Positions 56,831 through 64,000 of a DNA stretch of 64,000 nt are shown piece by piece. Each line of letters starts with the position of its first letter. Within the stretch, counting starts at the first letter, position 1. The position numbers and the translations under genes are program-made. A model generated the notes under the pieces. It had not been told where the DNA came from and ran no database searches. It saw nothing but the letters and a program-made list of their open reading frames with translations. Origin of the DNA: Streptomyces pseudovenezuelae (GTDB taxonomy: Bacteria > Actinomycetota > Actinomycetes > Streptomycetales > Streptomycetaceae); NCBI RefSeq assembly GCF_001513955.1, contig NZ_KQ948145.1:834212-898211 (forward strand), read 5' to 3'.

Positions 56831-57313
56831 ATGCCCGCTGCCGCTCAGCACCGCCGTACCCGTACCAGCCGTCTCGCCCGCAAGCTCGCCGTCGCCGGCA
56901 CCGGTGTCGCCGTCCTCGCGCTGCCGCTCATCGGCGCGACCAGCGCGTCCGCGGCCACCCCGACCGTGCAGACCGCGACCACGCTCGGCTACTCCAACAC
57001 CCTCGACGGCTGGATCCGGGCCTCCCTCGCCGTCATGGCGGAGCACGGCATCCCCGGCTCCTACGACGGCATCTACCGCAACGTCATCCGCGAGTCGTCC
57101 GGCAACCCCTACGCCATCAACCTCTGGGACTCCAACGCGGCCGCCGGCACGCCCTCCAAGGGTCTGCTCCAGGTGATCGACCCGACCTTCAACGCGTACC
57201 ACGTGGCCAACACCTCGTGGGACCCGTACGACCCGGTGGCCAACATCACCGCGGCCTGCAACTACGCCGCCCAGCGGTACGGGTCCATCGACAACGTGTT
57301 CGGCGCGTACTAG
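56831..57313 (+). CDS. Secreted lytic transglycosylase (SLT-like) cell-wall hydrolase
   Basis: The 160-residue protein has a signal peptide (LAVAGTGVAVLALPLIGATS then ASA, cleavage near residue 41). A compact SLT domain follows: catalytic Glu in NVIRESSGNPYAINLWDSNA, then SKGLLQVIDPTFNAY and ITAACNYAAQRYGSID. It would cleave peptidoglycan glycan strands. GGAGAGGAA lies just before the ATG. Control by the c-di-AMP riboswitch links wall cleavage to osmotic or turgor signalling. Confidence 0.93.
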   Translation: MPAAAQHRRTRTSRLARKLAVAGTGVAVLALPLIGATSASAATPTVQTATTLGYSNTLDGWIRASLAVMAEHGIPGSYDGIYRNVIRESSGNPYAINLWDSNAAAGTPSKGLLQVIDPTFNAYHVANTSWDPYDPVANITAACNYAAQRYGSIDNVFGAY

Positions 57314-57316
57314 GAA

Positions 57317-58129
57317 CTACGCCCGCGGGAAGAGTCTTTCGAGGACGACGGCGATGCCGTCGTCCTCGTTCGACAGGGTCACCTCGTCGGCCACGGCCTT
57401 GAGTTCGGGGTGGGCGTTGGCCATCGCCACGCCGCGGGCCGCCCAGTCGAACATGGGGATGTCGTTGGGCATGTCCCCGAAGGCGATCGTCACCTCGGGG
57501 CCGAGTCCCAGGTGGTCGGCGGCCAGCGCGAGACCCGTCGCCTTGGTGATGCCGCATGGCTGGAGTTCGACGGTCCCGGGTCCCGACATGGTGACCGTGG
57601 CCAGCGAGCCCACCACCGAGCGCGCCGTGACCGCCAACTCGTCGTCTGACAGGTAGGGGTGGCGCAGCAGCACCTTGCTGATCGGCTCGCACCACAGGTC
57701 GTCGCGCCGGCCGACCCGCACGGCGGGCAGCGTCGGGTGGGGCATCAGATAGCCGGGCTCGATGAGCGTGAGCCCGTCGACACCGTCCTGGTCCACGGCC
57801 GCGTACACCTGCCCGACCTCGGCCTCGATCTTGCCGAGCGCGGTCTCGGCCAGCTCCCGGTCCAGGGTCACCGACCAGAGCAGACGGTCCGCGCCGGCGT
57901 CGTACACCTGCGCGCCCTGTCCGCACACCGCGAGCCCCGTACTGCCGAGGTCGTCGAGCAGCGGCCGCACTCTGGGCGCCGGCCGGCCCGTCACGACGAG
58001 ATGCCGGGCCCCACCCGCGGCCACCAGGGCGAGCGCGGCCAACGACCGGTCGGAGAGGGTGTCGTCGGCCCGCAGCAGCGTTCCGTCCAGGTCAGTGGCG
58101 ATCAGTGAATATGCGGAAGAGGCGGCCAT
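57317..58129 (-). CDS. HAD-superfamily (Cof-type) phosphatase
   Basis: The 270-residue protein has motif I as IATDLDGTLLRADD, motif II in HLVVTGRPAPRV, a motif III lysine in PCGITKATGLALAADHLG and motif IV as TIAFGDMPNDIPMFDWA. The C2B-type cap lies between. It dephosphorylates an unidentified small phosphate ester, probably a sugar phosphate or flavin. It is convergent with the transglycosylase gene with a 3-bp gap. Confidence 0.92.
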   Translation of the reverse strand: MAASSAYSLIATDLDGTLLRADDTLSDRSLAALALVAAGGARHLVVTGRPAPRVRPLLDDLGSTGLAVCGQGAQVYDAGADRLLWSVTLDRELAETALGKIEAEVGQVYAAVDQDGVDGLTLIEPGYLMPHPTLPAVRVGRRDDLWCEPISKVLLRHPYLSDDELAVTARSVVGSLATVTMSGPGTVELQPCGITKATGLALAADHLGLGPEVTIAFGDMPNDIPMFDWAARGVAMANAHPELKAVADEVTLSNEDDGIAVVLERLFPRA

Positions 58130-58225
58130 GATCAGAGAATACGGATGGTTCGCCCCTGCGACTCGACTCGAACCGGACGGCTGCTGCTTTCACATGCGTT
58201 GACGACAGTTCCGGTTGCGGGGCAC

Positions 58226-58742
58226 GGCGGGCCGGGGTTGCAGCACCGGTGTACGCCGTGAGTCCGGGCACGACCGGCACGGGCAAGTCCGGGGCGACCG
58301 CGTCCCGCTGGCGTGGCGGGCCGGGGCTGCACCACCGGGTGTGCGCCCTGCTCACGGCCGGGGCTGGCCAGTCCCGCGGGGCCGCATCCCGCTGACACGG
58401 CGACCGGGGCTGCACCGCCCGGTGCGCCCAGCAACCCGGCCGCGCCGGTGCGGGCAAGTCCGGGGCGCCTCCGTCACGCTGGCGTGGCGGGCCGGGGCTG
58501 CACCATCGGGCGTGCGCCGTGCGGCCGGGCACGGCCGGTGCAGGCAAGTCCGGGGCGACTACGTCCCGTTGGCGCGCCGGCCCGGGGCTGGACCGCCCGG
58601 TGCACGCCGGCAACCCGACACGGCCGGCGCGGGCAAACCCGGCACGACTGCGTCCCGCTGACACGGCTGCCCAGGACTGCACCACCGGGTGCACGCCAGC
58701 AACCCGACACGGCCGGTACCGGCAAGTCCCGGGCGGAACGGC
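58226..58742. repeat. Six-unit tandem repeat, 84-90 bp per unit
   Basis: Units start at about 58226, 58315, 58399, 58486, 58576 and 58665. Each has three shared blocks in the same order: CCGGGGCTGCACC near the start, a CGGCCGG-type block in the middle, and GGGCAAGTCCGGGGCG near the end, closing with CGTCCCGCTGGCG or CATCCCGCTGACA-like sequence. The array fills the gap between the HAD and lacI-type genes (58130-58790). Both strands are open over part of it but no start with a ribosome site is seen. Confidence 0.88.
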
Positions 58743-58790
58743 TGTGGGCTGATCGCGGGCACCGGCGTGCGGTGACCCGGTCGCGGAGCG

Positions 58791-59819
58791 TTACGCCGAG
58801 TCCCGTACCACCAGTTCCGTCGGGAGGATCACTCCGGCCGTGTCCTCGCCCGCGATCTGGGCGAGGAGCATGCGGACCATCTCGGCGCTGATGCGGTCGA
58901 AGGGCTGGCGCATGGTGGTGAGGGCGGGTGCGATGGCGGTGGCCGCCGGGGAGTCGTCGAAGCCGCCGACGGCGATGTCGTCCGGGACCGAACGCCCCGC
59001 CTGCTGCAGGACGCCCACCACCCCGAGGGCCATGAGGTCCGAGGCGACGAACACCGCGTCCATGTCCGGGGCCTGGGCCAGCAGACGGCGGGCCGCCCGT
59101 TCGCCGCCGCTGCGCCGGAAGTCGCCCTCGACGACGAGCGCCGGGTCGTAGGGCAGGCCCGCCTCGGCGAGCATGTCCCGGTAACCGGCCAGCCGGTCGG
59201 GGCCGCCCGGCATGTCCAGCGGCCCGGTGACCATGCCGACGCGACGGCGGCCGCCGTCGAGGAGATGGCGGACCATGTCCTGCGCGCCCTCCCGGTCGGC
59301 GGCGGCCACGTAACTCACCTTGGTGCCCCGCCCTATCGGCTTGCCGCAGACCACCAACGGGATGCCCGCGTCGTGCAGTTCGGCCGCGACCGGGTCACCG
59401 CTGTGGTTGGAGAGCAGCAGCACCCCGTCGACGTGCCCCGAGGTGATGTACCGGGTCAGCCGGCGCCGGTCGTCGTCGCTCTCGGCCAGCATCAGCAGCA
59501 GCGGGATGTCGTGCTGGGCGAGCCGCTCGGTGCAACCCCGCAGCAGGATGTTGAAGTTGGGGTCCTCGAAGAACTTCTCCTGCGGCTCGGTCAGCAGGAA
59601 CGCCACCGAGTCCGAACGGCCTGTGCTCAGGCTGCGCGCGTGCCGGTTGACCACGTACCCGGTCTTCTTGATGGCGGCCTCCACGGACCGCCGGGCGGCG
59701 GGCGAGACGTAGTGGCCGCCGTTCAGGAAGCGGGAGACGGTGCCTCGCGAAACACCCGCCTCCCGGGCCACGTCGTGGATGGTCGGTGGCTTGCGGCGTC
59801 CGTTCGCGCTGGTGGTCAT
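58791..59819 (-). CDS. LacI-family transcriptional regulator of the sugar ABC operon
   Basis: The 342-residue repressor has an N-terminal helix-turn-helix PTIHDVAREAGVSRGTVSRF and hinge helix, then a periplasmic-binding-protein-like effector domain (HVDGVLLLSNHSGDPVAAEL, YVAAADREGAQDMVRHLLDG, VGGFDDSPAATAIAPALTTM). It is the last gene of the importer operon, 41 bp after the second permease. It probably binds the paired CTGTG-N6-CACAG sites at the operon promoter. The start is the ATG at 59819 with GAGGAA upstream. Confidence 0.93.
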   Translation of the reverse strand: MTTSANGRRKPPTIHDVAREAGVSRGTVSRFLNGGHYVSPAARRSVEAAIKKTGYVVNRHARSLSTGRSDSVAFLLTEPQEKFFEDPNFNILLRGCTERLAQHDIPLLLMLAESDDDRRRLTRYITSGHVDGVLLLSNHSGDPVAAELHDAGIPLVVCGKPIGRGTKVSYVAAADREGAQDMVRHLLDGGRRRVGMVTGPLDMPGGPDRLAGYRDMLAEAGLPYDPALVVEGDFRRSGGERAARRLLAQAPDMDAVFVASDLMALGVVGVLQQAGRSVPDDIAVGGFDDSPAATAIAPALTTMRQPFDRISAEMVRMLLAQIAGEDTAGVILPTELVVRDSA

Positions 59820-59860
59820 GTTCCTCGTTCGGAGACGTTCGTGAAGGGGAGCCCGGGGCC

Positions 59861-60730
59861 TCAGGCCTTGACCGAGCCGCTCATCAGGTCCAGGGACCAG
59901 AACCGCTGGATCACCAGGAAGAGCCCGATCAGCGGGACGATCGCCAGCAGACACCCGGTGATGACCAGGGTGTACAGGGCCGGCTGCGAGGCGCCCTGGG
60001 CGAGCAGCGTGTACAGGCCGAGAGTGATCGGGAACTTCTCGTCGTCGGCCAGCATGACGTAGGGCAGCAGGAAGTTGTTCCAGATGCCGACGAACTGGAA
60101 GAGGAACACCGTGATCAGCCCGGGCATCATCATCGGTACGGCGATCCGCGAGAAGATCCGCCACTCGCTCGCGCCGTCCATGCGGGCGGCCTCCATGAGC
60201 TCGGCGGGCACGGACGCGGCCGCGTAGATGCGGACCAGGTAGACGCCGTACGGCGAGAGGATCGACGGCAGCAGCATCGACCAGTAGGAGTCGGCCATGC
60301 CGAGCTTCGAGAGCAGCAGGTACTGCGGTACGGCGAGCACGATGGACGGCACCAGGACGCCGGCCAGGATCATCTTGAAGATGGCCTCACGGCCGCGGAA
60401 GCTGTAGCGGCCGAGCGCGTAGCCGCCGGCGGCGGAGACCGCGGCGGAGAGCAGGGCGCCGAGACCGGCGTAGAAGGCCGAGTTGGCCATCCACCTCCAG
60501 AAGATGCCGTCCCGGTAGGCGGTCAGGTCGCTCAGGTTCTGGAGGAAGCCGCTGCCGGGGGCGAAGGTGAAGGTGGAGAAGAGCTCCGACCGGTCCTTGG
60601 TCGCCGCGACGACCACCCAGGCGATGGGGATCAGGCAGTACAGCGCGCCGAGGATCAGCACGAGCGTGGGCACCCAGGCGGTGCGGCGCGCCTTCGCGGT
60701 GGTGTCGGCGGTGAGGGTGAGGGGGGTCAT
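59861..60730 (-). CDS. Carbohydrate ABC transporter permease (MalG-type)
   Basis: The 289-residue protein has six helices and the EAA loop AELMEAARMDGASEWRIFSR followed by IAVPMMMPGL, which docks the ATPase. The start overlaps the preceding permease stop (ATGA). No ATP-binding gene accompanies it. Streptomyces often use the shared ATPase MsiK, so that is the likely partner. Confidence 0.95.
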   Translation of the reverse strand: MTPLTLTADTTAKARRTAWVPTLVLILGALYCLIPIAWVVVAATKDRSELFSTFTFAPGSGFLQNLSDLTAYRDGIFWRWMANSAFYAGLGALLSAAVSAAGGYALGRYSFRGREAIFKMILAGVLVPSIVLAVPQYLLLSKLGMADSYWSMLLPSILSPYGVYLVRIYAAASVPAELMEAARMDGASEWRIFSRIAVPMMMPGLITVFLFQFVGIWNNFLLPYVMLADDEKFPITLGLYTLLAQGASQPALYTLVITGCLLAIVPLIGLFLVIQRFWSLDLMSGSVKA

Positions 60731-61722
60731 GCCCGGTCCTCCCGGGTGTAGCGGTCGGAGATGCGCAGCAGGGTGAAGGACAGGACGAACGTGGCCAGGG
60801 CCAGGACGACCGCGGTGGCGGAGGCGCCGTAGATGTCGGACTGGAGGAAGGCCCTGTCGTAGATGGCCATCAGGGGGCTCCACGAGCTGGGCAGGCCGTT
60901 GGTGAGCGGCTTGAGGGCCATCGGCTCGGTGAAGACCTGGAGGGTGGCGATCACCGAGAAGAAGAAGGTGAGCACCAGGGAGGGCATCACGATCGGGATC
61001 TTGATCTTCAGGGCAATGCCCAGGTCGGTCGCGCCGTCGATCCGGGCCGCCTCGTAGATGTCCGGCGGGATCGCCCTGAGGGCGGTGTAGATGACGATCA
61101 TGTTGAAGCCGGTGCCGCCCCAGACCGCGATGTTCGCGAAGGAGAGGTAGAGGTTGCCGCCGTCGAACAGGTCGGGCTGCGGGAGGCCGAACTTGTCCAG
61201 CAGGTAGTAGAAGGGGCTGACGTCCGGCAGGTACAGGAAGCCCCACATCAGGGCGGCGATGATGCCCGGCACCGCGTACGGCAGGAAGATCATCAACCGG
61301 GCGAAGGGCGCGCTGCGCGCCTTCGGGGTGTCCAGCATCAGCGCGAACAGCAGCGCGAGGCCGAGCATGGTCGGGATGACGATGAGGCCGTAGCCGAAGG
61401 CCCGCAGCACGCTGTGGCCGAACTCGGAGTCCTTCAGGACGTCGGTGTAGTTGCCGAGGCCGTTCCAGACCTGCTGCCGGGCGCCCTTGCCGAGTCCGAT
61501 CCCCTTGACCTGCACCTTGTGCAGGCTGAGCCAGATCGCGTACCCGATGGGCACCACGGTGAAGGCGGCGAAGAGGGTCAGGGTGGGCACCAGGAACCAG
61601 TACGGTGCGCTGCGGCCACGGCGGCGGGGGCGGCTGGGGCGGACGGTCGGGGCGGTGCCGGTGCCGTCCGCCAAGGGCCCGACCTCGGTGAGGTCGGCGC
61701 CCTTGAGCGGAGCGCTGGTCAT
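60727..61722 (-). CDS. Carbohydrate ABC transporter permease (MalF-type)
   Basis: The 331-residue protein has a charged N-terminal segment (RPSRPRRRGRSAP), six helices and the EAA loop PPDIYEAARIDGATDLGIAL followed by KIKIPIVMPSL. ATGA overlaps connect it to the binding-protein gene upstream and to the second permease downstream. Confidence 0.95.
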   Translation of the reverse strand: MTSAPLKGADLTEVGPLADGTGTAPTVRPSRPRRRGRSAPYWFLVPTLTLFAAFTVVPIGYAIWLSLHKVQVKGIGLGKGARQQVWNGLGNYTDVLKDSEFGHSVLRAFGYGLIVIPTMLGLALLFALMLDTPKARSAPFARLMIFLPYAVPGIIAALMWGFLYLPDVSPFYYLLDKFGLPQPDLFDGGNLYLSFANIAVWGGTGFNMIVIYTALRAIPPDIYEAARIDGATDLGIALKIKIPIVMPSLVLTFFFSVIATLQVFTEPMALKPLTNGLPSSWSPLMAIYDRAFLQSDIYGASATAVVLALATFVLSFTLLRISDRYTREDRA

Positions 61723-63050
61723 GCCTCGGTCACCTCGAAGCCCTGCTTCTTCATGTCGGCGAAGGTCTTCGACTGCACGGTGGCGAGGGCGGAGTCGAAC
61801 TGGGTCTCCTTCTTCGCCTTGGTGGCCTTGCCGAAGGCGTCCTGGAAGGTGGTGTAGGCCGTGTTGACGTTGGGGCCCCAGGCCGCGGCGGCGGTGGTCG
61901 CGGCTATCTGACCGGCGGTCGTGTAGAAGTCGGCCTGGTTCGAGAAGAACTCCGGCGTGGTCAGGACGTCGCCGGACTGGCCCTTCGTGGCCGCCGGGTA
62001 GATCGCGACCTCCTTGACCAGGGCGGCCAGCGCCTCCGGGTCGGTGTTCAGCCAGGTGGCGAACTTGGCGGCGGCCTCGGCGTGCTTGGAGTCGGTGGAG
62101 ACGCCGGTGGAGGAGCCGCCCCAGCTGCCGGTGACGTTCTCGCCGGACTTCCACTGCGGCAGCGGGGCCATGCGCCACTTGCCCTTGGTGTCGGGCGCGG
62201 AGGAGACCAGCACGCCGGGCGCCCAGACGGCCGAGACCCAGGCCAGGTGGGTGCCCTTGTTGAGGGCGTTGTTCCAGGCCGGGGTGTACATCGGCTGGTT
62301 GTCGATGACGCCTTCCTGTACCAGGCCGCCCCAGAACTCGGCGACCTGCTTGGTGGCCGCGTCGTCGATGCCGACGGTCCACTTGCCGGCCGAGTCGACG
62401 GTCCACCACTTGCCGCCGGCCTGCTGGGAGAGGCCGGCGAACAGACCGGGGTCGTTGGCGGAGAACGTGGTCAAGTAGGCGTCCGGGACGGCCTTCTTGG
62501 CGGCGCGGGCGGTCTCGGCGAACTCCGTCCAGGTCTTCGGGACGGTCAGGCCGTGCTTCTTGAAGAGGTCCTCGCGGTAGTAGAACATCAGCGGCCCGGC
62601 GTCCTGCGGGATCGCGTAGAGCGCGTCCGTGCCGAGGGTGACCATGCCCCACAGGCCCTCGGCGAACTCGGACTTGGTGCTGCCCGCGTACTTGGTGATG
62701 TCGGCCAGGACGTCGTTGGAGACCAGGGTCGGCAGGGACTGGTACTCGACCTGGATGAGGTCGGGGGCGTTGCCGGCCTTCTTCGCGGTGATCAGCTTGG
62801 AGACGATCTCGCCGCCGCTGGCCTGCTTGGACACGGTCACCGTGATGTCCGGGTTCTTCTTGTTCCAGATCGCGGCGACCTTCTCCATGTTGGGCGCCCA
62901 CGACCAGTAGGTCAGCTTGACGGGCCCGCTGCTCGCGCCGGAGTCCTGGTCGTCGGAACCGCCGCAGGCGGCGAGGGTGCCGGTGAGGCCGAGGGCTGCG
63001 GCCCCGGCAAGGATGGTGCGCCTGCTGACCTGACGGCGGTTGATCGACAT
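61719..63050 (-). CDS. Sugar-binding lipoprotein of an ABC importer (Tat-type signal likely)
   Basis: The 443-residue extracellular solute-binding protein (family 1) has signal MSINRRQVSRRTILAGAAAL, with an SRRTIL twin-arginine-like motif, and lipobox LAAC (Cys29). The mature part shows WSWAPNMEKVAAIWNKKNPD, APDLIQVEYQSLPTLV and a GSWGGSSTGVS ligand-loop region. The ATG at 63050 is favoured over that at 63056 because GGGGAG then has normal spacing. The sugar is not identifiable from sequence. Confidence 0.94.
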   Translation of the reverse strand: MSINRRQVSRRTILAGAAALGLTGTLAACGGSDDQDSGASSGPVKLTYWSWAPNMEKVAAIWNKKNPDITVTVSKQASGGEIVSKLITAKKAGNAPDLIQVEYQSLPTLVSNDVLADITKYAGSTKSEFAEGLWGMVTLGTDALYAIPQDAGPLMFYYREDLFKKHGLTVPKTWTEFAETARAAKKAVPDAYLTTFSANDPGLFAGLSQQAGGKWWTVDSAGKWTVGIDDAATKQVAEFWGGLVQEGVIDNQPMYTPAWNNALNKGTHLAWVSAVWAPGVLVSSAPDTKGKWRMAPLPQWKSGENVTGSWGGSSTGVSTDSKHAEAAAKFATWLNTDPEALAALVKEVAIYPAATKGQSGDVLTTPEFFSNQADFYTTAGQIAATTAAAAWGPNVNTAYTTFQDAFGKATKAKKETQFDSALATVQSKTFADMKKQGFEVTEA

Positions 63051-63168
63051 CTTCATCTCCCCTGACGTGGAACCAGCCGGTCTCGAGACGTCGCGCGTTC
63101 GCGGCAACCGCCGTGGGGGGAGGTTCTGCGGACGTGACCGAGAGGCTGTGCGCGAGGGCCGCGCGGCT

Positions 63169-63184
63169 CTGTGATCGTGCACAG
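63169..63184. promoter_or_regulatory. LacI-type operator O1 at the ABC operon start site
   Basis: CTGTGATCGTGCACAG has inverted arms CTGTG/CACAG and a central CG, as is usual for LacI-family sites. It overlaps the downstream edge of the -10 of the operon promoter. An exact reverse-complement copy lies at 63268-63283. Confidence 0.85.
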
Positions 63185-63211
63185 TAGAGAATTGTTTCGG
63201 CCCCTTGTCAA
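63183..63211 (-). promoter_or_regulatory. Promoter of the sugar ABC importer operon
   Basis: On the minus strand a perfect TTGACA (63206-63211), a 17-bp spacer and TCTACT (63183-63188) form a sigma-70-type promoter. It is 133 bp upstream of the binding-protein start. Confidence 0.75.
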
Positions 63212-63267
63212 TGGCGGGTGCGTGGGGTTACCTACTTGTTGCCCGCCGATGGCAGGAGTGAGGGGCG

Positions 63268-63283
63268 CTGTGCACGATCACAG
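63268..63283. promoter_or_regulatory. LacI-type operator O2 upstream of the ABC operon promoter
   Basis: CTGTGCACGATCACAG is the exact reverse complement of O1. The centre-to-centre distance is 99 bp, so looping by a dimer-of-dimers is possible. Beyond it, 63300-63690 shows no recognisable gene. Confidence 0.85.
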
Positions 63284-63691
63284 AAAATGAGGGTTTTCTG
63301 AGTCGTCAGGTGTTTCGCCCGGCTCCCCTCACCCCGCTCCTCGTCGGCTGTCCGGCCCTCCCCCGGCCGCCGAAGCAACCGCACCGCCGGTGTCGCCGCG
63401 ACCGTCCGCGAAAGGAGCCCTCCCTGCACAGGCCGTTGTACGGCGCGGCCGCCATGACAGCGCGTTACGGCAGGCCATGCTTGATTGCCAAGACCGCATA
63501 CCCGTTCGCACTGGAGAGCGAGGATGACGTCGACATCCCGTACGGCCCCTCACAGTTGACCGAGGGCGCGACGGACAGGCAGGGGCGCGGCTACGGCTAC
63601 CGGGGTTCATTCGCAGCGCTGCGGCGTTCACGCCGAAGGTGAAGCGGATCAGATGGGTGTGACGCGGAGCGTGGTGTGCGTTGCGGCGGAG

Positions 63692-63707
63692 CCGGACCCT
63701 ACTCCGG
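63692..63707 (+). other. Hairpin upstream of the TnpB gene (possible element left end)
   Basis: CCGGA-CCCTAC-TCCGG forms a 5-bp stem with a 6-nt loop 66 bp before tnpB. IS200/IS605 elements carry subterminal hairpins recognised by TnpA, so this is a candidate left-end structure. The evidence is weak. Confidence 0.35.
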
Positions 63708-63773
63708 GACGGTGATACTTCGCTCAGACGTTCCCCGAGACGGCGCTTGTTCGGTATCTCTAGTGTGATCGTC

Positions 63774-64000
63774 ATGCAGCTCCGGTACGCCTTCAGGTTG
63801 TACCCGGACGCCGGCCAGCGGATCGCGCTGGCGAAGGCGTTCGGGTGTGCCCGCGTGGTGTTCAACGACTGCGTGCGCGCCCGGGAGGACGCGCGGAAGG
63901 CGGGCAGGCCATTCCCGAAGGCCGGTGAGCTGTCGAAGACGCTGATCACCCAGGCGAAGCACACGGCGGAACGGGGCTGGCTCGGTGAGGTCTCCGCAGT
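63774..64000 (+). CDS. tnpB: TnpB-family (IS605 OrfB) RNA-guided nuclease, N-terminal part
   Basis: The visible 75 codons read MQLRYAFRLYPDAGQRIALA then KAFGCARVVFNDCVRARED. This is the characteristic N-terminus of TnpB proteins (Y/F-R-x-Y-P, then FGCAR-x-V-x-N). The gene runs off the right edge, so the RuvC and zinc-finger parts cannot be checked. An in-frame GTG at 63765 is an alternative start. TnpB is the ancestor-type nuclease of Cas12 and helps retain IS200/605-like elements. No TnpA is visible on this side. Confidence 0.88.
   Translation, partial: MQLRYAFRLYPDAGQRIALAKAFGCARVVFNDCVRAREDARKAGRPFPKAGELSKTLITQAKHTAERGWLGEVSA

Noticed and set aside
58092..58694. A 200-codon minus-strand frame with repeating peptides (CSPGPPRQRD-like) over the tandem array
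   Set aside because: The peptide repeats simply reflect the DNA repeat. Unit lengths of 84-90 bp break the register, it overlaps the HAD gene, and no ribosome site is seen.
58226..58742. CRISPR array
   Set aside because: Whole units of 84-90 bp repeat with gradual divergence. There are no short identical repeats separated by unique spacers, and no cas gene is nearby.
63310..63642. A 110-codon plus-strand frame between the sugar operon and tnpB
   Set aside because: There is no recognisable domain, no ribosome site and arginine-rich composition typical of noncoding frames. A degraded fragment cannot be excluded.

Overview
This is a chromosomal window from a high-GC actinomycete, almost certainly a Streptomyces. 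The evidence is the very high GC content, the gene orders tRNA-Trp-secE-nusG-rplK-rplA and nuoABCHIJKLMN, the many GTG starts with ATGA/GTGA overlaps, sugar ABC operons lacking their own ATPase, and a bldA-type TTA codon in one gene. Most of the window is conserved core chromosome. The accessory-looking parts are about 39-41.1 kb, 58.1-58.8 kb and the right end.

Layout. 0-4 kb: a lipoprotein gene, then rplA, rplK, nusG, secE and tRNA-Trp, all on the minus strand and separated by visible hairpin terminators. 4-6.6 kb: aspartate aminotransferase and an adenosine deaminase-like gene (+). 6.6-11.5 kb: murB, a block of dispersed REP-like repeats, an MFS exporter with its TetR regulator and two matching operators, two MaoC-type dehydratases (HadB/HadA-like) and rpmG. 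11.6-16.7 kb: tRNA-Met, tRNA-Thr and tRNA-Tyr, a probable pseudo-amidohydrolase, an NAD-binding protein, a TTA-containing membrane protein, a YajQ protein and a GlsB-like protein. 16.9-20.7 kb: an APC permease, a SUKH immunity-like gene, a frameshifted barstar gene, YccF and HtpX.

20.9-31.9 kb is a ten-gene complex I operon lacking nuoD, E, F and G. It is followed by a two-kinase/one-regulator signalling cluster (32-35.7 kb) and korAB, a 2-oxoacid:ferredoxin oxidoreductase (36-39 kb). The inferred link is that KorAB makes reduced ferredoxin and the short complex I could use it. 39-41 kb holds a duplicated pair of uncharacterised genes (a DUF6082-like protein and an 80-residue protein). 41.2-49.6 kb: an HxlR regulator divergent from an NmrA-like reductase, RarD, a VOC protein, a secreted M28 aminopeptidase, a TPR protein divergent from a P-loop-like protein and amidase, and a flavodoxin-fold reductase with a near-consensus promoter. 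49.6-54 kb: an ABC exporter, a LolA-like secreted protein and a polyprenyl diphosphate synthase.

54.3-58.1 kb: a CocE-type hydrolase, a c-di-AMP (ydaO) riboswitch ahead of a secreted lytic transglycosylase, and a HAD phosphatase. 58.2-58.75 kb is a six-unit tandem repeat of 84-90 bp. 58.8-63.3 kb is a sugar ABC importer operon (binding protein, two permeases, LacI regulator) with two copies of a 16-bp operator at its promoter. The window ends inside a TnpB gene that continues beyond base 64000.
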